A DNA stretch of 64,000 bases, from positions 7,210,001 through 7,274,000 of the forward strand of contig NZ_CP011270.1 in the NCBI RefSeq assembly GCF_001610835.1. Reading direction: 5' to 3'. The stretch comes from Planctomyces sp. SH-PL14. GTDB lineage: Bacteria; Planctomycetota; Planctomycetia; Planctomycetales; Planctomycetaceae. Below are positions 44,741 through 53,852 of this stretch, piece by piece. Position numbers and translations under genes: made by a program. Position 1 is the stretch's first letter; every line of letters begins with the position of its first letter. The notes under the pieces were generated by a model. It made no database searches. It saw only the letters and a list, made by a program, of their open reading frames with translations, and had not been told where the DNA came from.

Positions 44741-46089
44741 CGCCCGACCAGACTCCGAATCTCGATTACAAGATGTCCTCCACGACGATGGCGATTCCTT
44801 CGACTGTTCCCGCAGACGCGGCCGACGTTCCAGCCGTGCATCACGATCCCGAAGCGGTCGGCGATCCGCCGCCGGTGCCGAATGTTCCCCGGTCCCGGGT
44901 GGCCCTGGCGGGGATTGTCGGAATGACCCTGGTGGCGGGGATGTTCTTTGCCGGCTGGACTCCGAAGACGCGGCAGGACAAGGTCCTCCACGCGGACGCG
45001 GAGAAGATCCGGACCGCTCTCCCGCGCGTCCAGACGACACTCCCGAAGCAGTCGCCGGCCGAAACGACCGCGCTGCTCCCGGGGGACGTCCAGGCGATCG
45101 AAGAGACGACGATCTATCCCCGGACGACCGGATACGTGAAGCGGTGGCTCGTCGACCTGGGTGATCGTGTCCAGGAAGGACAGCTGCTGGCCGAGATCAG
45201 CACGCCGGAGATCGACGCGCAGCTCCAGCAGGCGCGGGCGACGCTGACGGAGTCCGAGGCGATGCTCGAGCGGGCGATTGCTTCGGCCAAGCTGGCTGAG
45301 ATCAACCTCCGCCGGATTCGTTCGTTGCGGGAGCAGAATGCGTCGCCGCAGCAGCAGCTCGACGAAGCGGAAGGGACGGCTGCCGTTGCGACGGCCAACG
45401 TCCGCGTGGCCGAGGCGACGATCAATGCCAACAAGGCGGACCTCCTGCGGATTGAGGAGCTACAGTCGTTCTCGAAGATCGTCGCCCCGTTCCGCGGCCG
45501 GATCACGGCCCGGCACATCGACGTCGGGCAGCTCGTGACTCCCGGCAATGCGGCGTCGCAGGCGCTGTTTCAGATTGCCCGGACGAACGTGGTTCGCGTG
45601 TTCCTGAACGTGCCGCAGATGTACGCGTTCAGCGTGAAGCAGGGGCTGCCCGCCGAGATCATCGTTCGAGAAAAGCCGGAGTCCGAGTTTGTCGGCAAGG
45701 TGGTCCACACCGCTTCGGCCATCGATCCGACGACCCGAACCTTGCTGACGGAGGTCCAGATCTCGAATGAGGACAACGCCCTGCTGATCGGGTCGTACGT
45801 CCAGGTGCAGCTCCATGTGCACCGGGACAATCCGCCGCTCCTGATTCCGGCGTCGGCTCTGATGTTCAATGCCGATGGGACGAAGGTGGCCGTTGTGGGG
45901 GCGAAGAACAAGGTGGCGATTCGGGACGTGACCGTTGAAGGGGACTTTGGCGCTCAGGTCGGGATCGCGAAGGGGATTGGGGCGGGAGATCAGGTCGTCG
46001 TCAATCCGGGGGACCGGATGGCGGATGGGCTGGCGGTGAGTGTGGATGTGCCGCAAGTGGCGATGTCCCAGATGGCAGCAGGCCGATAA
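44737..46089 (+). CDS. RND efflux periplasmic adaptor (HlyD/MFP family)
   Basis: A 450-aa membrane fusion protein that bridges the RND pump to an outer-membrane channel. Start ATG at 44737 overlaps the pump stop; the longer open frame upstream is the pump's shadow. N-terminal cytoplasmic tail (~50 aa), one transmembrane helix (SRVALAGIVGMTLVAGMFFA), then the biotinyl-lipoyl half-motif GDRVQEGQLLAEI, an alpha-helical hairpin (about 165-240), the second lipoyl half with VAPFRGRITARHIDVGQLV, and a beta-barrel domain. No TolC-type outer-membrane gene follows; a family A element is next. Confidence 0.92.
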   Translation: MTPDQTPNLDYKMSSTTMAIPSTVPADAADVPAVHHDPEAVGDPPPVPNVPRSRVALAGIVGMTLVAGMFFAGWTPKTRQDKVLHADAEKIRTALPRVQTTLPKQSPAETTALLPGDVQAIEETTIYPRTTGYVKRWLVDLGDRVQEGQLLAEISTPEIDAQLQQARATLTESEAMLERAIASAKLAEINLRRIRSLREQNASPQQQLDEAEGTAAVATANVRVAEATINANKADLLRIEELQSFSKIVAPFRGRITARHIDVGQLVTPGNAASQALFQIARTNVVRVFLNVPQMYAFSVKQGLPAEIIVREKPESEFVGKVVHTASAIDPTTRTLLTEVQISNEDNALLIGSYVQVQLHVHRDNPPLLIPASALMFNADGTKVAVVGAKNKVAIRDVTVEGDFGAQVGIAKGIGAGDQVVVNPGDRMADGLAVSVDVPQVAMSQMAAGR

Positions 46090-46100
46090 TCCAGCCTACT

Positions 46101-46432
46101 GGGTCCAGGGGCACCCTGGTCAGGGGGTGCAGGGGGGCGAAGCCCTCTTGCCCGCCGGAGGCCGTCTCGTCGAGAGATATCTGAAGGAGTGCGTGTCCAA
46201 GCGCGGACAACGCGCCGTATGTCCCCCTCACCAACCCGCGGGATCGCAAAGCCATCGCTGTGAGGTGAGGGAGTCCTCAACACCGGTCCCACAAAGGGGA
46301 CGTCGGTTATTTACCACGGTTCCTCATGGAAGTGCCTCCGGCGGCAAGGGGGCGTGGCCCCCTTGACCCCAGCCTGCCGTCGCACGTTGGGATCGAGCTA
46401 TGAGAGCTATCCCGGCAAGGACGGGGTTTGAG
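46101..46432 (+). repeat. Family A dispersed element, copy 4
   Basis: Full-length, plus orientation. It begins 11 bp after the adaptor stop and ends about 15 bp before the convergent DUF1501 gene's stop at 46447, so it fills the 357-bp spacer. No other feature seen there. Confidence 0.88.
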
Positions 46433-46446
46433 CGAACGATCAGTCG

Positions 46447-47811
46447 CTAGACGAGCTCGCGCATCGGTGCATTGCCCTGCTCCACGAGATACTGCGGCAC
46501 TCCCGCCTGATCGAAGATCCGGATGTTCTCCACATCGATCCCCGCGTTGCGATACAGCGTCGCGAAGACTTCCTGAAACTTGACCGGACGGTCCTCCGGA
46601 AACTCCCCGTTCCGGTTCGTGCGGCCCACCACCTGCCCCGTCCGCATCCCGCCACCAAACATCAGGCACCCGTTCGCCTGCGGCCAATGATCGCGGCTGT
46701 TCTTGGAATTGATCTTCGGAGTCCGGCCGAACTCTCCCCAGACGACGACCGAAACATCCCGGTCGAGTCCCCGCTCGTGCAGGTCCGTGATCAGCGCGGC
46801 GAGCGCCTGGTCGAGCATCGGAAACTCTTCGCGGGACTTCGGGAAATTCATCCCATCGTTCCCATGCCAGTCCCAGCGGCTGTAGTTCATCGAGACGAAC
46901 CTCGCCCCCGCCTCGACCAGTCGCCGGGCGATGCAGAAGTTCTCCACCATCTGCGGCGCGCCGTCCCGCTGGAACTGCGTATTGCTCTTGCCGTAACGGG
47001 CGACGATCTTCGGATCTTCCTTCGAGAGATCGAGAGCGTCCGCCAGCCGCGAGCTCGTCAGGATCCCCATCGCTTGCCCGACCGAGACGTCGAGGCTGTC
47101 CATGATCCCGCGGTTGTCGACCGCCTCCTTCATCGAGTCGATCGCGCGGCGGAGCTGAACCCGGTCCTGCAGACGCTCCAGCGTGACCCCCTGCAGCACC
47201 ATGTTGTCCGAAGTGCTGCGAGCCTCACGCCCCAGGGTATTGAAAGGCGCATGAGCGACACCGAGGAAGCCGCCGGTCCCCGGTTCCCCCCACGGCCGGT
47301 TGCCGGTCTGGTACATCAGGGCGATGTTCGGCGGGACCGATTCCTGTGCGGGCCCTTGCATCTTGGAAACCCACGCTCCGCCGGACGGCCACCCGCCCGG
47401 CGGCGAGCGTTCCCCTTTCTTGCGTCCCGTCATGCACTGATAGCCGTCGTGCAAACCGGCGGAGTCCGAGAGAGACCGGACAACGACCACTTTGTCCATC
47501 ACCGCTGCCAGCTGTGGGAACAGCTCGCAGATCTGGATGCCGGGGACGTTTGTCGAGATCGGATTGAACTCGCCGCGGACCTCCCGCGGGGCGTCCGGCT
47601 TCGGATCCCACATGTCGATGTGGGACGGGCCCCCGGGCAGATAGATGTTGATGATCGCCTTGTGCGAGCGGCTCCGCGGTTCCGCCGCCAGCACGTCCGA
47701 CAGACCCAGTCCCCCCAGCGCCATCCCGCCGATGGTCAGGAACCCGCGGCGCGACAGCCGGTCGCAAAAGGACGACGTCTTCCCCGCCTGAGCGCTCAGG
47801 ATGGTGATCAT
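46447..47811 (-). CDS. Tat-exported DUF1501 protein
   Basis: A 454-aa member of the DUF1501 family, the most characteristic planctomycete exported protein; related in fold to sulfatases/alkaline phosphatases but of unproven activity. Tat-like signal LSRRGFLTIGGMALGGLG, then IINIYLPGGPSHIDMWDPKP, GEFGRTPK and GRDVSVVVWGEFG segments that are family landmarks. GGGA lies about 8 nt before the ATG. No DUF1549 partner, often found next to DUF1501, is present here. Confidence 0.9.
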   Translation of the reverse strand: MITILSAQAGKTSSFCDRLSRRGFLTIGGMALGGLGLSDVLAAEPRSRSHKAIINIYLPGGPSHIDMWDPKPDAPREVRGEFNPISTNVPGIQICELFPQLAAVMDKVVVVRSLSDSAGLHDGYQCMTGRKKGERSPPGGWPSGGAWVSKMQGPAQESVPPNIALMYQTGNRPWGEPGTGGFLGVAHAPFNTLGREARSTSDNMVLQGVTLERLQDRVQLRRAIDSMKEAVDNRGIMDSLDVSVGQAMGILTSSRLADALDLSKEDPKIVARYGKSNTQFQRDGAPQMVENFCIARRLVEAGARFVSMNYSRWDWHGNDGMNFPKSREEFPMLDQALAALITDLHERGLDRDVSVVVWGEFGRTPKINSKNSRDHWPQANGCLMFGGGMRTGQVVGRTNRNGEFPEDRPVKFQEVFATLYRNAGIDVENIRIFDQAGVPQYLVEQGNAPMRELV

Positions 47812-48113
47812 GGTGTGTGTCCCGCAGAAGATGGATCAACGGGAGTTTATCGGTCGTGGCGTCTCGTGAGAAGGAGGAATTCGTCGCGCCGCCGGCCCGG
47901 TTTCCTCCGCCGAGGAGGCTGGAACAGGCGAGCCGATGCCGACGGCAGGAGCCAGCGTCCGCCGGCCCCGCGACGGAGAGCGGTATTCTCCCCCTATTCT
48001 TCCCTGACTAAGATTGCAGGCGACTTCCTGGTAACGTCGGACGCAGTCCTCCCGGGAATCATCAGCATCCCTCGAGGATGGACTCACAGTCCTCCCGTTT
48101 CACAGGAGTCATC
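47812..48113. other. Divergent spacer, no gene seen
   Basis: A 302-bp region between the divergent DUF1501 and TlpA-like genes. It has no clear ORF or RNA; promoters for both neighbours are expected. Confidence 0.4.
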
Positions 48114-49313
48114 ATGGTCAGGAGATCTTGGAAGCAGTGGCTGGCGGGCGGCGCCGTCTTTGCGGCGGTCGTCATTCCCGCGATGTTCGCGCCGGCCCAG
48201 GAAACCAAGGACGCTCCCCCGGCTGCTCCCGCCGACAAGAAGGCGGACCCGCTGACTCCGCCCGAGGGGAACGATCCCAAGGCTCTCTCGTTGTACCTGA
48301 AGACCGCCGTCCAGCGGCGTCCGCGTCAGCAGACCCAGGCCGCCCTCGCGCAGTACCTGGAGGGGATCCGCAAGGCGGGCGAAGAAGTTCTGAAGCGGGA
48401 GTTCGACGACGAGGAGCTTCAGTCGCAGGCGGCGTCGCTGCAGATTCAGGCGCTCACGCTGATGGGGCAGATCGGCCAGGACGATGCCGAAGTCCGCCTT
48501 GAGAAGCTCTTGGCGAGCCTCGAGAAAGACCCCCGTCCGGGCGTGGCGAAGGTCGTGACCGTCTCCCGCTTCCAGGCCCGCCTGGGAGAGTTCGAGGAGG
48601 CCGAGCCGGCCGAGCAGAAGAAGCTCGTGACGGAACTGGCGGACAAGCTCTCCGAGCCGGACCTGGTCGGAGACTACCTGGGCATGGCTCAGGAACTGAC
48701 CCAGATGCTGGAGTACTCGGACAAGACCGATCAGGCCAAGGAGATCCTGACTCTCCTGGCGACCCGTCTCGAAGCCCGCAAGGACACCGATCCGCAGATT
48801 GCGGAGGGCTGCAAGCAGATGGCCAGTTCCTTCCGCGGAACGGCCCGCCGGCTGGACCTCGTCGGGCGTCCGATCGAGATCTCCGGGACGACGCTCGACG
48901 GTCATCCCTTCAACATCGCGGACTGGAAGGGGAAGGTCGTCCTCGTCGATTTCTGGGCGACGTGGTGCGGCCCCTGCATCCAGGAGATGCCGAACGTCAT
49001 TGCCCACTACAAGGCGTACCACGAGAAGGGATTTGAAGTCATCGGCATCAGCCTCGACGAGTCGGCCGACGATCTGAAGGAGTTCATCAAGGAGCGCGAG
49101 CTTCCCTGGCCGAACCTGTTCGAGAAGAACGCCGACACCCAGGGCTTCAATCATCCCCTGGCCAAGAAGTACGGCATCTCGGGGATTCCGTCCTGCATCC
49201 TCGTGGACCAGGAAGGGAAGGTGGTCTCGCTCACCGCCCGCGGCCCCAAGCTCGGAGCGCTGCTGACGAAGCTGCTCGGCCCCGCGGAAGTGAAGGAAGC
49301 CGCCAGCGAGTAA
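48114..49313 (+). CDS. TlpA-like exported thioredoxin-fold protein
   Basis: Redox protein of 399 aa. The ATG at 48114 is chosen because AGGAG lies 5 nt upstream and gives a signal peptide (about 1-27); the open frame starts 12 codons earlier. Residues about 40-255 are a helical N-terminal region (TPR-like, unassigned), followed by an AhpC-TSA/TlpA thioredoxin domain (about 260-399) with WCGPC at 284-288 (active Cys285, Cys288) and cis-Pro in GIPSCILVD. Such proteins reduce periplasmic disulphides or support cytochrome maturation; the partner is not nearby. Ends at a strong terminator. Confidence 0.9.
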   Translation: MVRRSWKQWLAGGAVFAAVVIPAMFAPAQETKDAPPAAPADKKADPLTPPEGNDPKALSLYLKTAVQRRPRQQTQAALAQYLEGIRKAGEEVLKREFDDEELQSQAASLQIQALTLMGQIGQDDAEVRLEKLLASLEKDPRPGVAKVVTVSRFQARLGEFEEAEPAEQKKLVTELADKLSEPDLVGDYLGMAQELTQMLEYSDKTDQAKEILTLLATRLEARKDTDPQIAEGCKQMASSFRGTARRLDLVGRPIEISGTTLDGHPFNIADWKGKVVLVDFWATWCGPCIQEMPNVIAHYKAYHEKGFEVIGISLDESADDLKEFIKERELPWPNLFEKNADTQGFNHPLAKKYGISGIPSCILVDQEGKVVSLTARGPKLGALLTKLLGPAEVKEAASE

Positions 49314-49340
49314 TTCGCCACGCGAACACGCGAACGACCA

Positions 49341-49373
49341 GGACGCCGGTGGGAATCACCGGCGTCCTTTTTT
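49341..49373 (+). terminator. Intrinsic terminator after TlpA-like gene
   Basis: Stem GGACGCCGGTG / CACCGGCGTCC, 5-nt loop, followed by six T's. Confidence 0.93.
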
Positions 49374-49412
49374 CGTGTTTGGATCGGTGGCGTTCAGCGA
49401 CGGAGCGCGTGG

Positions 49413-50225
49413 TCAGCGCACGGAGAACTGCCAGACGATCACCCCGATGCCCACGATGAGGCAGTACCAGGCGAACCAGTGGAGCCGGCCGCGGGCGACG
49501 ATCCGCAGGAGCCACTCCAGGGCGGCCAGACCGACGAGAAAGGAGACGACCACCCCCGTCGCCAGGACGGGGAGCGGCGTTCCCAGGTCCCCTTTGAGAA
49601 TCGAGCGGAGGTGAAGCGTCACCGCTCCGCCGATCGCCGGGACCGCGATCAGGAACGAGAACCGGGCCGCGTCGACCCGTGTGTAGCCCCGGGTCATCGC
49701 GGCGAAGATCGTGCTTCCCGACCGGCTGACTCCGGGCAAGGGGGCGATGCACTGCAGAAGGCCGACGATCAGGGCGTCGATCCAGCCCCGGGGCCGGACG
49801 CCGAAGTCTTCAACCGTCTTCTGGCCGCCGTCGAAGTATCGCGAGAGAAACATCAGCAGGGCCGTGAAGCAGAGTCCCGCCCCGGCGAGCATCGGGAACC
49901 AGCTGGCGTGTTCGATCGATTCGAGAGCGTCGCTCAGAGGCTTGCCGATCACGACCAGCGGGAGAGTCGCGACGACGACCGGGGCCAGCAGCCGCGGCCG
50001 GCGGACGAGGTCGATCAGCTCCCGCCGGAAGACCACGACGATCGAAAGCAGCGTCCCGATGTGCAGGGCCACGATCACCGGGATCGAGGCGAGCTGTTCC
50101 TCGCTCAGTCCCCGCCAGCGGCGGAGGATTTCCGAGACGATCACGAGGTGACCGTCGGAGCTGATCGGCAGAAATTCCGTGATCCCCTGGACGATTCCAA
50201 GGATGATGATGCTCAGGTAGTCCAT
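49413..50225 (-). CDS. uppP: Undecaprenyl-diphosphatase
   Basis: UppP (BacA) recycles the lipid carrier by taking one phosphate off undecaprenyl diphosphate, needed for peptidoglycan and other polymers; overproduction gives bacitracin resistance. The 270-aa length is normal. It has about eight hydrophobic segments and the two family motifs EFLPISSDGHL (usually EFLPISSTGH) and PGVSRSGSTI, whose Glu, Ser, His and Arg form the active site. With murF and mraY in the same window it supports a full lipid II cycle. Confidence 0.93.
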   Translation of the reverse strand: MDYLSIIILGIVQGITEFLPISSDGHLVIVSEILRRWRGLSEEQLASIPVIVALHIGTLLSIVVVFRRELIDLVRRPRLLAPVVVATLPLVVIGKPLSDALESIEHASWFPMLAGAGLCFTALLMFLSRYFDGGQKTVEDFGVRPRGWIDALIVGLLQCIAPLPGVSRSGSTIFAAMTRGYTRVDAARFSFLIAVPAIGGAVTLHLRSILKGDLGTPLPVLATGVVVSFLVGLAALEWLLRIVARGRLHWFAWYCLIVGIGVIVWQFSVR

Positions 50226-50300
50226 GGCGGTCGCACGGGCTGCGAGGGCGGCAAGACCGGCGTGGTGACGCGGCGCCCGGTCGCTGATCAGATCGGATGC

Positions 50301-50969
50301 TCAGGAGTGGGCCAGCAGTTCATCGCGCCAGCTCAGGGAAAGTTCGGGGAGATGAGCGAGTTCCGACCGCGCGGCCCGATCGAGCGGACGGTCGAAGTAG
50401 GTCCGGAACGCCCGCAGGACCGGCCAGTCGGGTTGCGGACGCTCAATGAGCCGCGGCGTCTCGCCCGCTTCGAGAGCGCCGTTCTCGACGACGCGAAAGT
50501 ACCAGCCCCCCTGCCCGTTCCGGACAACCTCCTTCGGAAGCTGCGGCCGGGCCCATCGCCGGCCGAGCGTGGCGCACGGCTGCCGGGGCTGCGAGATCTG
50601 GAGCCGGGCGGTCCCGAACTGCCAGACGTCGCCGATGCAGACGTCCGCTTCCGTCTGGCCCGAGATCGTCAGGTTCTCACCGAACGCGCCGTAAGGAATT
50701 CCGTCCGGAGCGAGGAGCGGCGTCCAATCCGCGTAGTGGTCGAGCGAGTACGCCAGGACCGCCTTGTCGACGCCGCCGTGGTGCTTGCGGTTCGCCTGTC
50801 CGTCCCCCTCGAGGCCGAGCTGTCCGACTGCCACGGGGCCCGAGACGGGACGTTTGAAGATCGCCGTGCGGAACCGGGCCTCGGCGTCCTCTTCTTCGCC
50901 CGGAATCGGATGCCACTCGGGCTTTCCGACCTGCACGGAGACGATCTTGGCGGCGGCAGACTGCGACAT
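50301..50969 (-). CDS. MOSC domain protein (YiiM-like)
   Basis: A 222-aa MOSC protein. The reading frame is open far upstream through the iaaA gene, but the ATG at 50969 follows a GGAGAG-type site and gives a complete MOSC fold. Signatures: RKHHGGVDKAVLAYS, PYGAFGENL and the conserved Cys in SQPRQPCATLGRR. MOSC proteins move sulphur or act in molybdopterin-linked reductive detoxification of N-hydroxylated compounds (YiiM). It follows iaaA by 20 bp, so the two are co-transcribed. Confidence 0.88.
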   Translation of the reverse strand: MSQSAAAKIVSVQVGKPEWHPIPGEEEDAEARFRTAIFKRPVSGPVAVGQLGLEGDGQANRKHHGGVDKAVLAYSLDHYADWTPLLAPDGIPYGAFGENLTISGQTEADVCIGDVWQFGTARLQISQPRQPCATLGRRWARPQLPKEVVRNGQGGWYFRVVENGALEAGETPRLIERPQPDWPVLRAFRTYFDRPLDRAARSELAHLPELSLSWRDELLAHS

Positions 50970-50989
50970 CCGTTCTCTCCCTCTCCCCT

Positions 50990-51955
50990 TCACTCCGGAT
51001 AGATCGCGACGTGGAAGCGGCCGTCGGCCGTGACATACCCGCGGAACATGCCGCGGGTGTTGAAGGGCATCGCGAACTGTCCTTCGCGGTCGATGGCGAT
51101 CAGTCCCCCGACGCCATCCGTTTCCGTTGGGAGCGAGGCGAGCGTCGTCTCGGCCGCGTGCGCGAGCGGTTCCTTCGCATACTGGATGCGAGCCGCGATG
51201 TCGTGAGCCACGCAGTATCGCTGGAAGATCTCTCCCCGTCCGGTGCACGAGACCGCGCAGGTCGCGTTGTCCGCGTAGGTCCCCGCACCGATGATCGGGG
51301 TGTCGCCGACGCGGCCGGAGCGCTTGTACGTCAGTCCGCCGGTGGAGGTGGCGGCGGCGAGATGCTTCCGGCGGTCCACCGCCACGGCGCCGACGGTGCC
51401 GTGGGACATGTGAGGCGTCTTCCCCATGATCTGGTCGGCCTTGGCCTCGACCTGCCGATGCACCTCCTGCATCTCGTCCCAGGCGTCCTGCGTCCAGAAG
51501 TAAAGGGGGGCGACCTCCTCGCAACCGGCGTCGATGGCGAATCGTTCCGCACCGTCGCCGATCATCAGGACGTGGGGCGAGCGGTCGAGGATCGCCCGGG
51601 CGGCGCGGATCGGATTGCGAAGGCGGGTGACCCCGGCGACGGCCCCGGCCTTTCGCGTCGTTCCATCAGCGATCGCAGCGTCGAGCTCGTTCCGCCCTTC
51701 CCGCGTGAAGACCGATCCCCGGCCGGCGTTGAAGAGGGGAGAGTTTTCGAGCCACTCCACGGTCGCCTGCGTGGCGTCGAGCGCCGTGCCGTCGGGGCTC
51801 TGGAGGATCTCGTAGCCGACGCGGAGGGCGGCAATCAGGGTGTCGCGGTGTTCGCGTTCACTGGCGGGGGTGAGCTTGTCCCGTTTGGGAGCTCCGGCTC
51901 CGCCGTGAAGGACGAGAATAGCGTGCGTGTCGCGCGGCATGGGCTTGGAGGACAT
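50990..51955 (-). CDS. iaaA: Isoaspartyl peptidase / L-asparaginase
   Basis: Ntn-hydrolase of 321 aa that removes isoAsp dipeptides or hydrolyses asparagine. The precursor is cleaved before Thr187 in the HGTVGAVAVD motif, which becomes the nucleophile. Other family landmarks: VLHGGAG (15-21), FNAGRGSVF (75-83) and the substrate loop GDTPIIGAGTYAD. GAGGAA lies 9 nt before the ATG. No signal peptide, so it acts in the cytoplasm. Upstream partner of the MOSC gene. Confidence 0.92.
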   Translation of the reverse strand: MSSKPMPRDTHAILVLHGGAGAPKRDKLTPASEREHRDTLIAALRVGYEILQSPDGTALDATQATVEWLENSPLFNAGRGSVFTREGRNELDAAIADGTTRKAGAVAGVTRLRNPIRAARAILDRSPHVLMIGDGAERFAIDAGCEEVAPLYFWTQDAWDEMQEVHRQVEAKADQIMGKTPHMSHGTVGAVAVDRRKHLAAATSTGGLTYKRSGRVGDTPIIGAGTYADNATCAVSCTGRGEIFQRYCVAHDIAARIQYAKEPLAHAAETTLASLPTETDGVGGLIAIDREGQFAMPFNTRGMFRGYVTADGRFHVAIYPE

Positions 51956-52604
51956 CCGGTGTCGTTCCTCAGTTCGCGGGAATCCGGAGCGGTGGCGAGA
52001 TGGTAGCCGGAAGGCCGTGTCGAGGTGAATCCGGGCCGTGGCGAGGAGCTGTGTTTACCTTGACATCGGAGCTGTCGGCTGGCGAGCGGCGGACGTTACT
52101 GAGCCGCGCGCAATCGTTTGTGAACCATGGAGACGGGCGCATCTGTGTCCCCCAGCGAGACCAACCCAAGAATCGGGGTCCAGGGGGTACCCCTGGTGGG
52201 GGATGCAAGGGGGCGACGCCCTCTTGCCCGCCGGAGGCTGTCTCGCCGGAAACCGTCGGAAGGAGTACGTATCCAAGCGCGGACACCGTGTCGTATGCCC
52301 CCTCACCAACCCGCGGGAATCACGAAGCCAGTGGTGTGGTGTGAAGGAGTGCTCATAGCGGGTACCACAAAGGGGATGCCCGTTGTTTACCACAGTTCCG
52401 CGACGAAAATGCCTCCGGCGGCAAGGGGGCGTGGCCCCCTTGACCCCAGGCTGCCGGGGCACGTTGGGTTTGAGCTATGGACGCTGCGCCGGCAAGGACG
52501 CGATTTGAGTCAGTGGTACGAGCCCATCCGCCCCCTGAGCCACACCGCGCCTCCCGCGCAAAACTCACCCTCTGCCTCAGTAGCCCGCTGATGACAAGAA
52601 GTCC
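51956..52604. other. 649-bp spacer with family A element
   Basis: Contains copy 5 of family A (52175-52509), about 220 bp of unassigned sequence before it, and about 95 bp after it up to the LptF/G stop. An open frame crossing the element is not called (no ribosome site; several frames are open). Confidence 0.5.
52175..52509 (+). repeat. Family A dispersed element, copy 5
   Basis: Full-length copy. Left end GGGGTCCAGGGGG; right hairpin CAAGGGGGCGTGGCCCCCTT at about 52422; trailing GCCGGCAAGGACGCGATTTGAG. 96 bp from the LptF/G stop. Confidence 0.88.
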
Positions 52605-53723
52605 TTACGTCCGCATCACGCCGGAGAGCCAGGCGGAAAGCGAGCCGCCAAAAATCAGCGGGGACCAGGCGGCGAGCTCCGCGGGCATCACGGCGCTCTG
52701 CCCGAGGAACTGCCCACCCTGCCAGAGTCCGAAGACGCAGCCGAGGGTCGCCATCGTGACCGAAATGTTGCCGATCAGGCTGTCCCGCTCGCGGCGGATG
52801 ATCAGCGGAAAGACGAGAAACAGCCCCAGGACCATCAGGACCGGACGGGTCAGGCGGGAATGAACCTGGACGATCTGCCCGCGGATCGAGGCGGTCTGTC
52901 CGGAGGGACGCTGGACGCGCCGCAGGAGGTCGATCGTTGAGAGGTATTTGAAGGCGGTGTTCTGCTTGTAGAGCTGTTCGACCGTCATGTCGCAGACGAG
53001 GAACAGGTCCGTTCCGTTCTTTCGCGGGATGACGATCTCCCGCCCTTCCTCGGTCAGGTCGATCTCGTTCGGTTTGGGGCTGACGTCCCGCAGCAGCCAG
53101 CAGGCGGGGCGGTCGCCTGACGCGGGAAGGTTGACCGCTTCTTTGGCGCGAAGCGGGCGCTGCATGGTCGTGAGCGTGCTCGGGAGCCGGAATTCCGCCT
53201 CCTTGATCGTCCGCTCGCCAAGAAAGAGCTGCCGTCCGGAGAAGAAGATCCAGGTCTGCGTGTCGTACTGCGGTTCCACCGCCCGCCCGGCGCTCTGGAC
53301 TTCGCCGCGCGGCCCCTGGAGCCGGTCGGCGATCCGCGGAATGAGGTACTCCTGGTTCCCGATCAGGAGGAGGTTGACCAGCATGATCCCGACGAAGAAA
53401 GGCCACATCAGCCGGTAGGTCGGGACGCCGGCCGCCAGGACCGGGTGGACTTCACCCTGCCGGAGCATGAGGGCCAGAACGATCATGATCGACATGACGC
53501 CGATCGTGGGACCGACGAGGTCGAAGATCATCGTCGACTGGTAGAGGTAGTACATCCCGAGCTGGGTGAGCAGCCCGAGAGGCCCCGCGCGCTCGGAGGC
53601 GCCCCGCATGTCGATGTTGGTAAACCCGTCGACGATGACATACAGTCCCCATGCCGCAAGGAACATCCCCACAACGACATAGAGATACCGGAACAACAGG
53701 TAACGGTCGAACGTCGTCAGCAC
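52605..53723 (-). CDS. LptF/LptG family permease
   Basis: Permease of the LPS-transport ABC complex, 372 aa, GTG start at 53723. Six transmembrane helices (two near the N-terminus around FRYLYVVVGMFLAAWGLYVI and QSTMIFDLVGPTIG..., one near 100-115, three at the C-terminal end from about residue 295) surround a large periplasmic beta domain (about 120-290). The N-terminal LTTFDRYLLFRYL is typical of LptF/G. The partner permease and LptB are not in the window. The ribosome site is weak. Supports an outer membrane with LPS-like lipid. Confidence 0.88.
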   Translation of the reverse strand: MLTTFDRYLLFRYLYVVVGMFLAAWGLYVIVDGFTNIDMRGASERAGPLGLLTQLGMYYLYQSTMIFDLVGPTIGVMSIMIVLALMLRQGEVHPVLAAGVPTYRLMWPFFVGIMLVNLLLIGNQEYLIPRIADRLQGPRGEVQSAGRAVEPQYDTQTWIFFSGRQLFLGERTIKEAEFRLPSTLTTMQRPLRAKEAVNLPASGDRPACWLLRDVSPKPNEIDLTEEGREIVIPRKNGTDLFLVCDMTVEQLYKQNTAFKYLSTIDLLRRVQRPSGQTASIRGQIVQVHSRLTRPVLMVLGLFLVFPLIIRRERDSLIGNISVTMATLGCVFGLWQGGQFLGQSAVMPAELAAWSPLIFGGSLSAWLSGVMRT

Positions 53724-53852
53724 GGGTGATCGCGGGAAGGAACGGGATCGGTCGGCGGATTTGACGCCGTTTCGTCCGACCGGGTCAAGAGGGGTTCGCC
53801 GCCGCGGTCCGCTGCCCGGGGATCCGGGGCCGCTTGGGGATTCGAAGGCGAA

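Noticed and set aside
42347-45040. 897-aa minus-strand open frame
   Set aside because: Antisense shadow of the RND pump gene, with repetitive Arg/Asp/His composition.
44275-46089. 604-aa version of the RND adaptor
   Set aside because: The N-terminal extension is a shadow inside the pump gene; the ATGA overlap at 44737 is the natural start.
50301-51524. 407-aa version of the MOSC protein
   Set aside because: The extension reads through the iaaA gene in another frame; a good ATG with a ribosome site lies at 50969.
52127-52591. Conserved-looking open frame through family A elements (also at 9555, 25614, 46040, 54438)
   Set aside because: Similar peptides (RRxMSEGxxxQxRTxCRMP) appear only because the DNA repeats. 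Two or three frames are open, lengths differ, and no ribosome site is present, so I do not call a protein.
53724-53852. Cobalamin riboswitch before the adenosyltransferase gene
   Set aside because: I searched by eye for the B12-box-like GCCACTG and a matching structured leader and did not find one in this short spacer.
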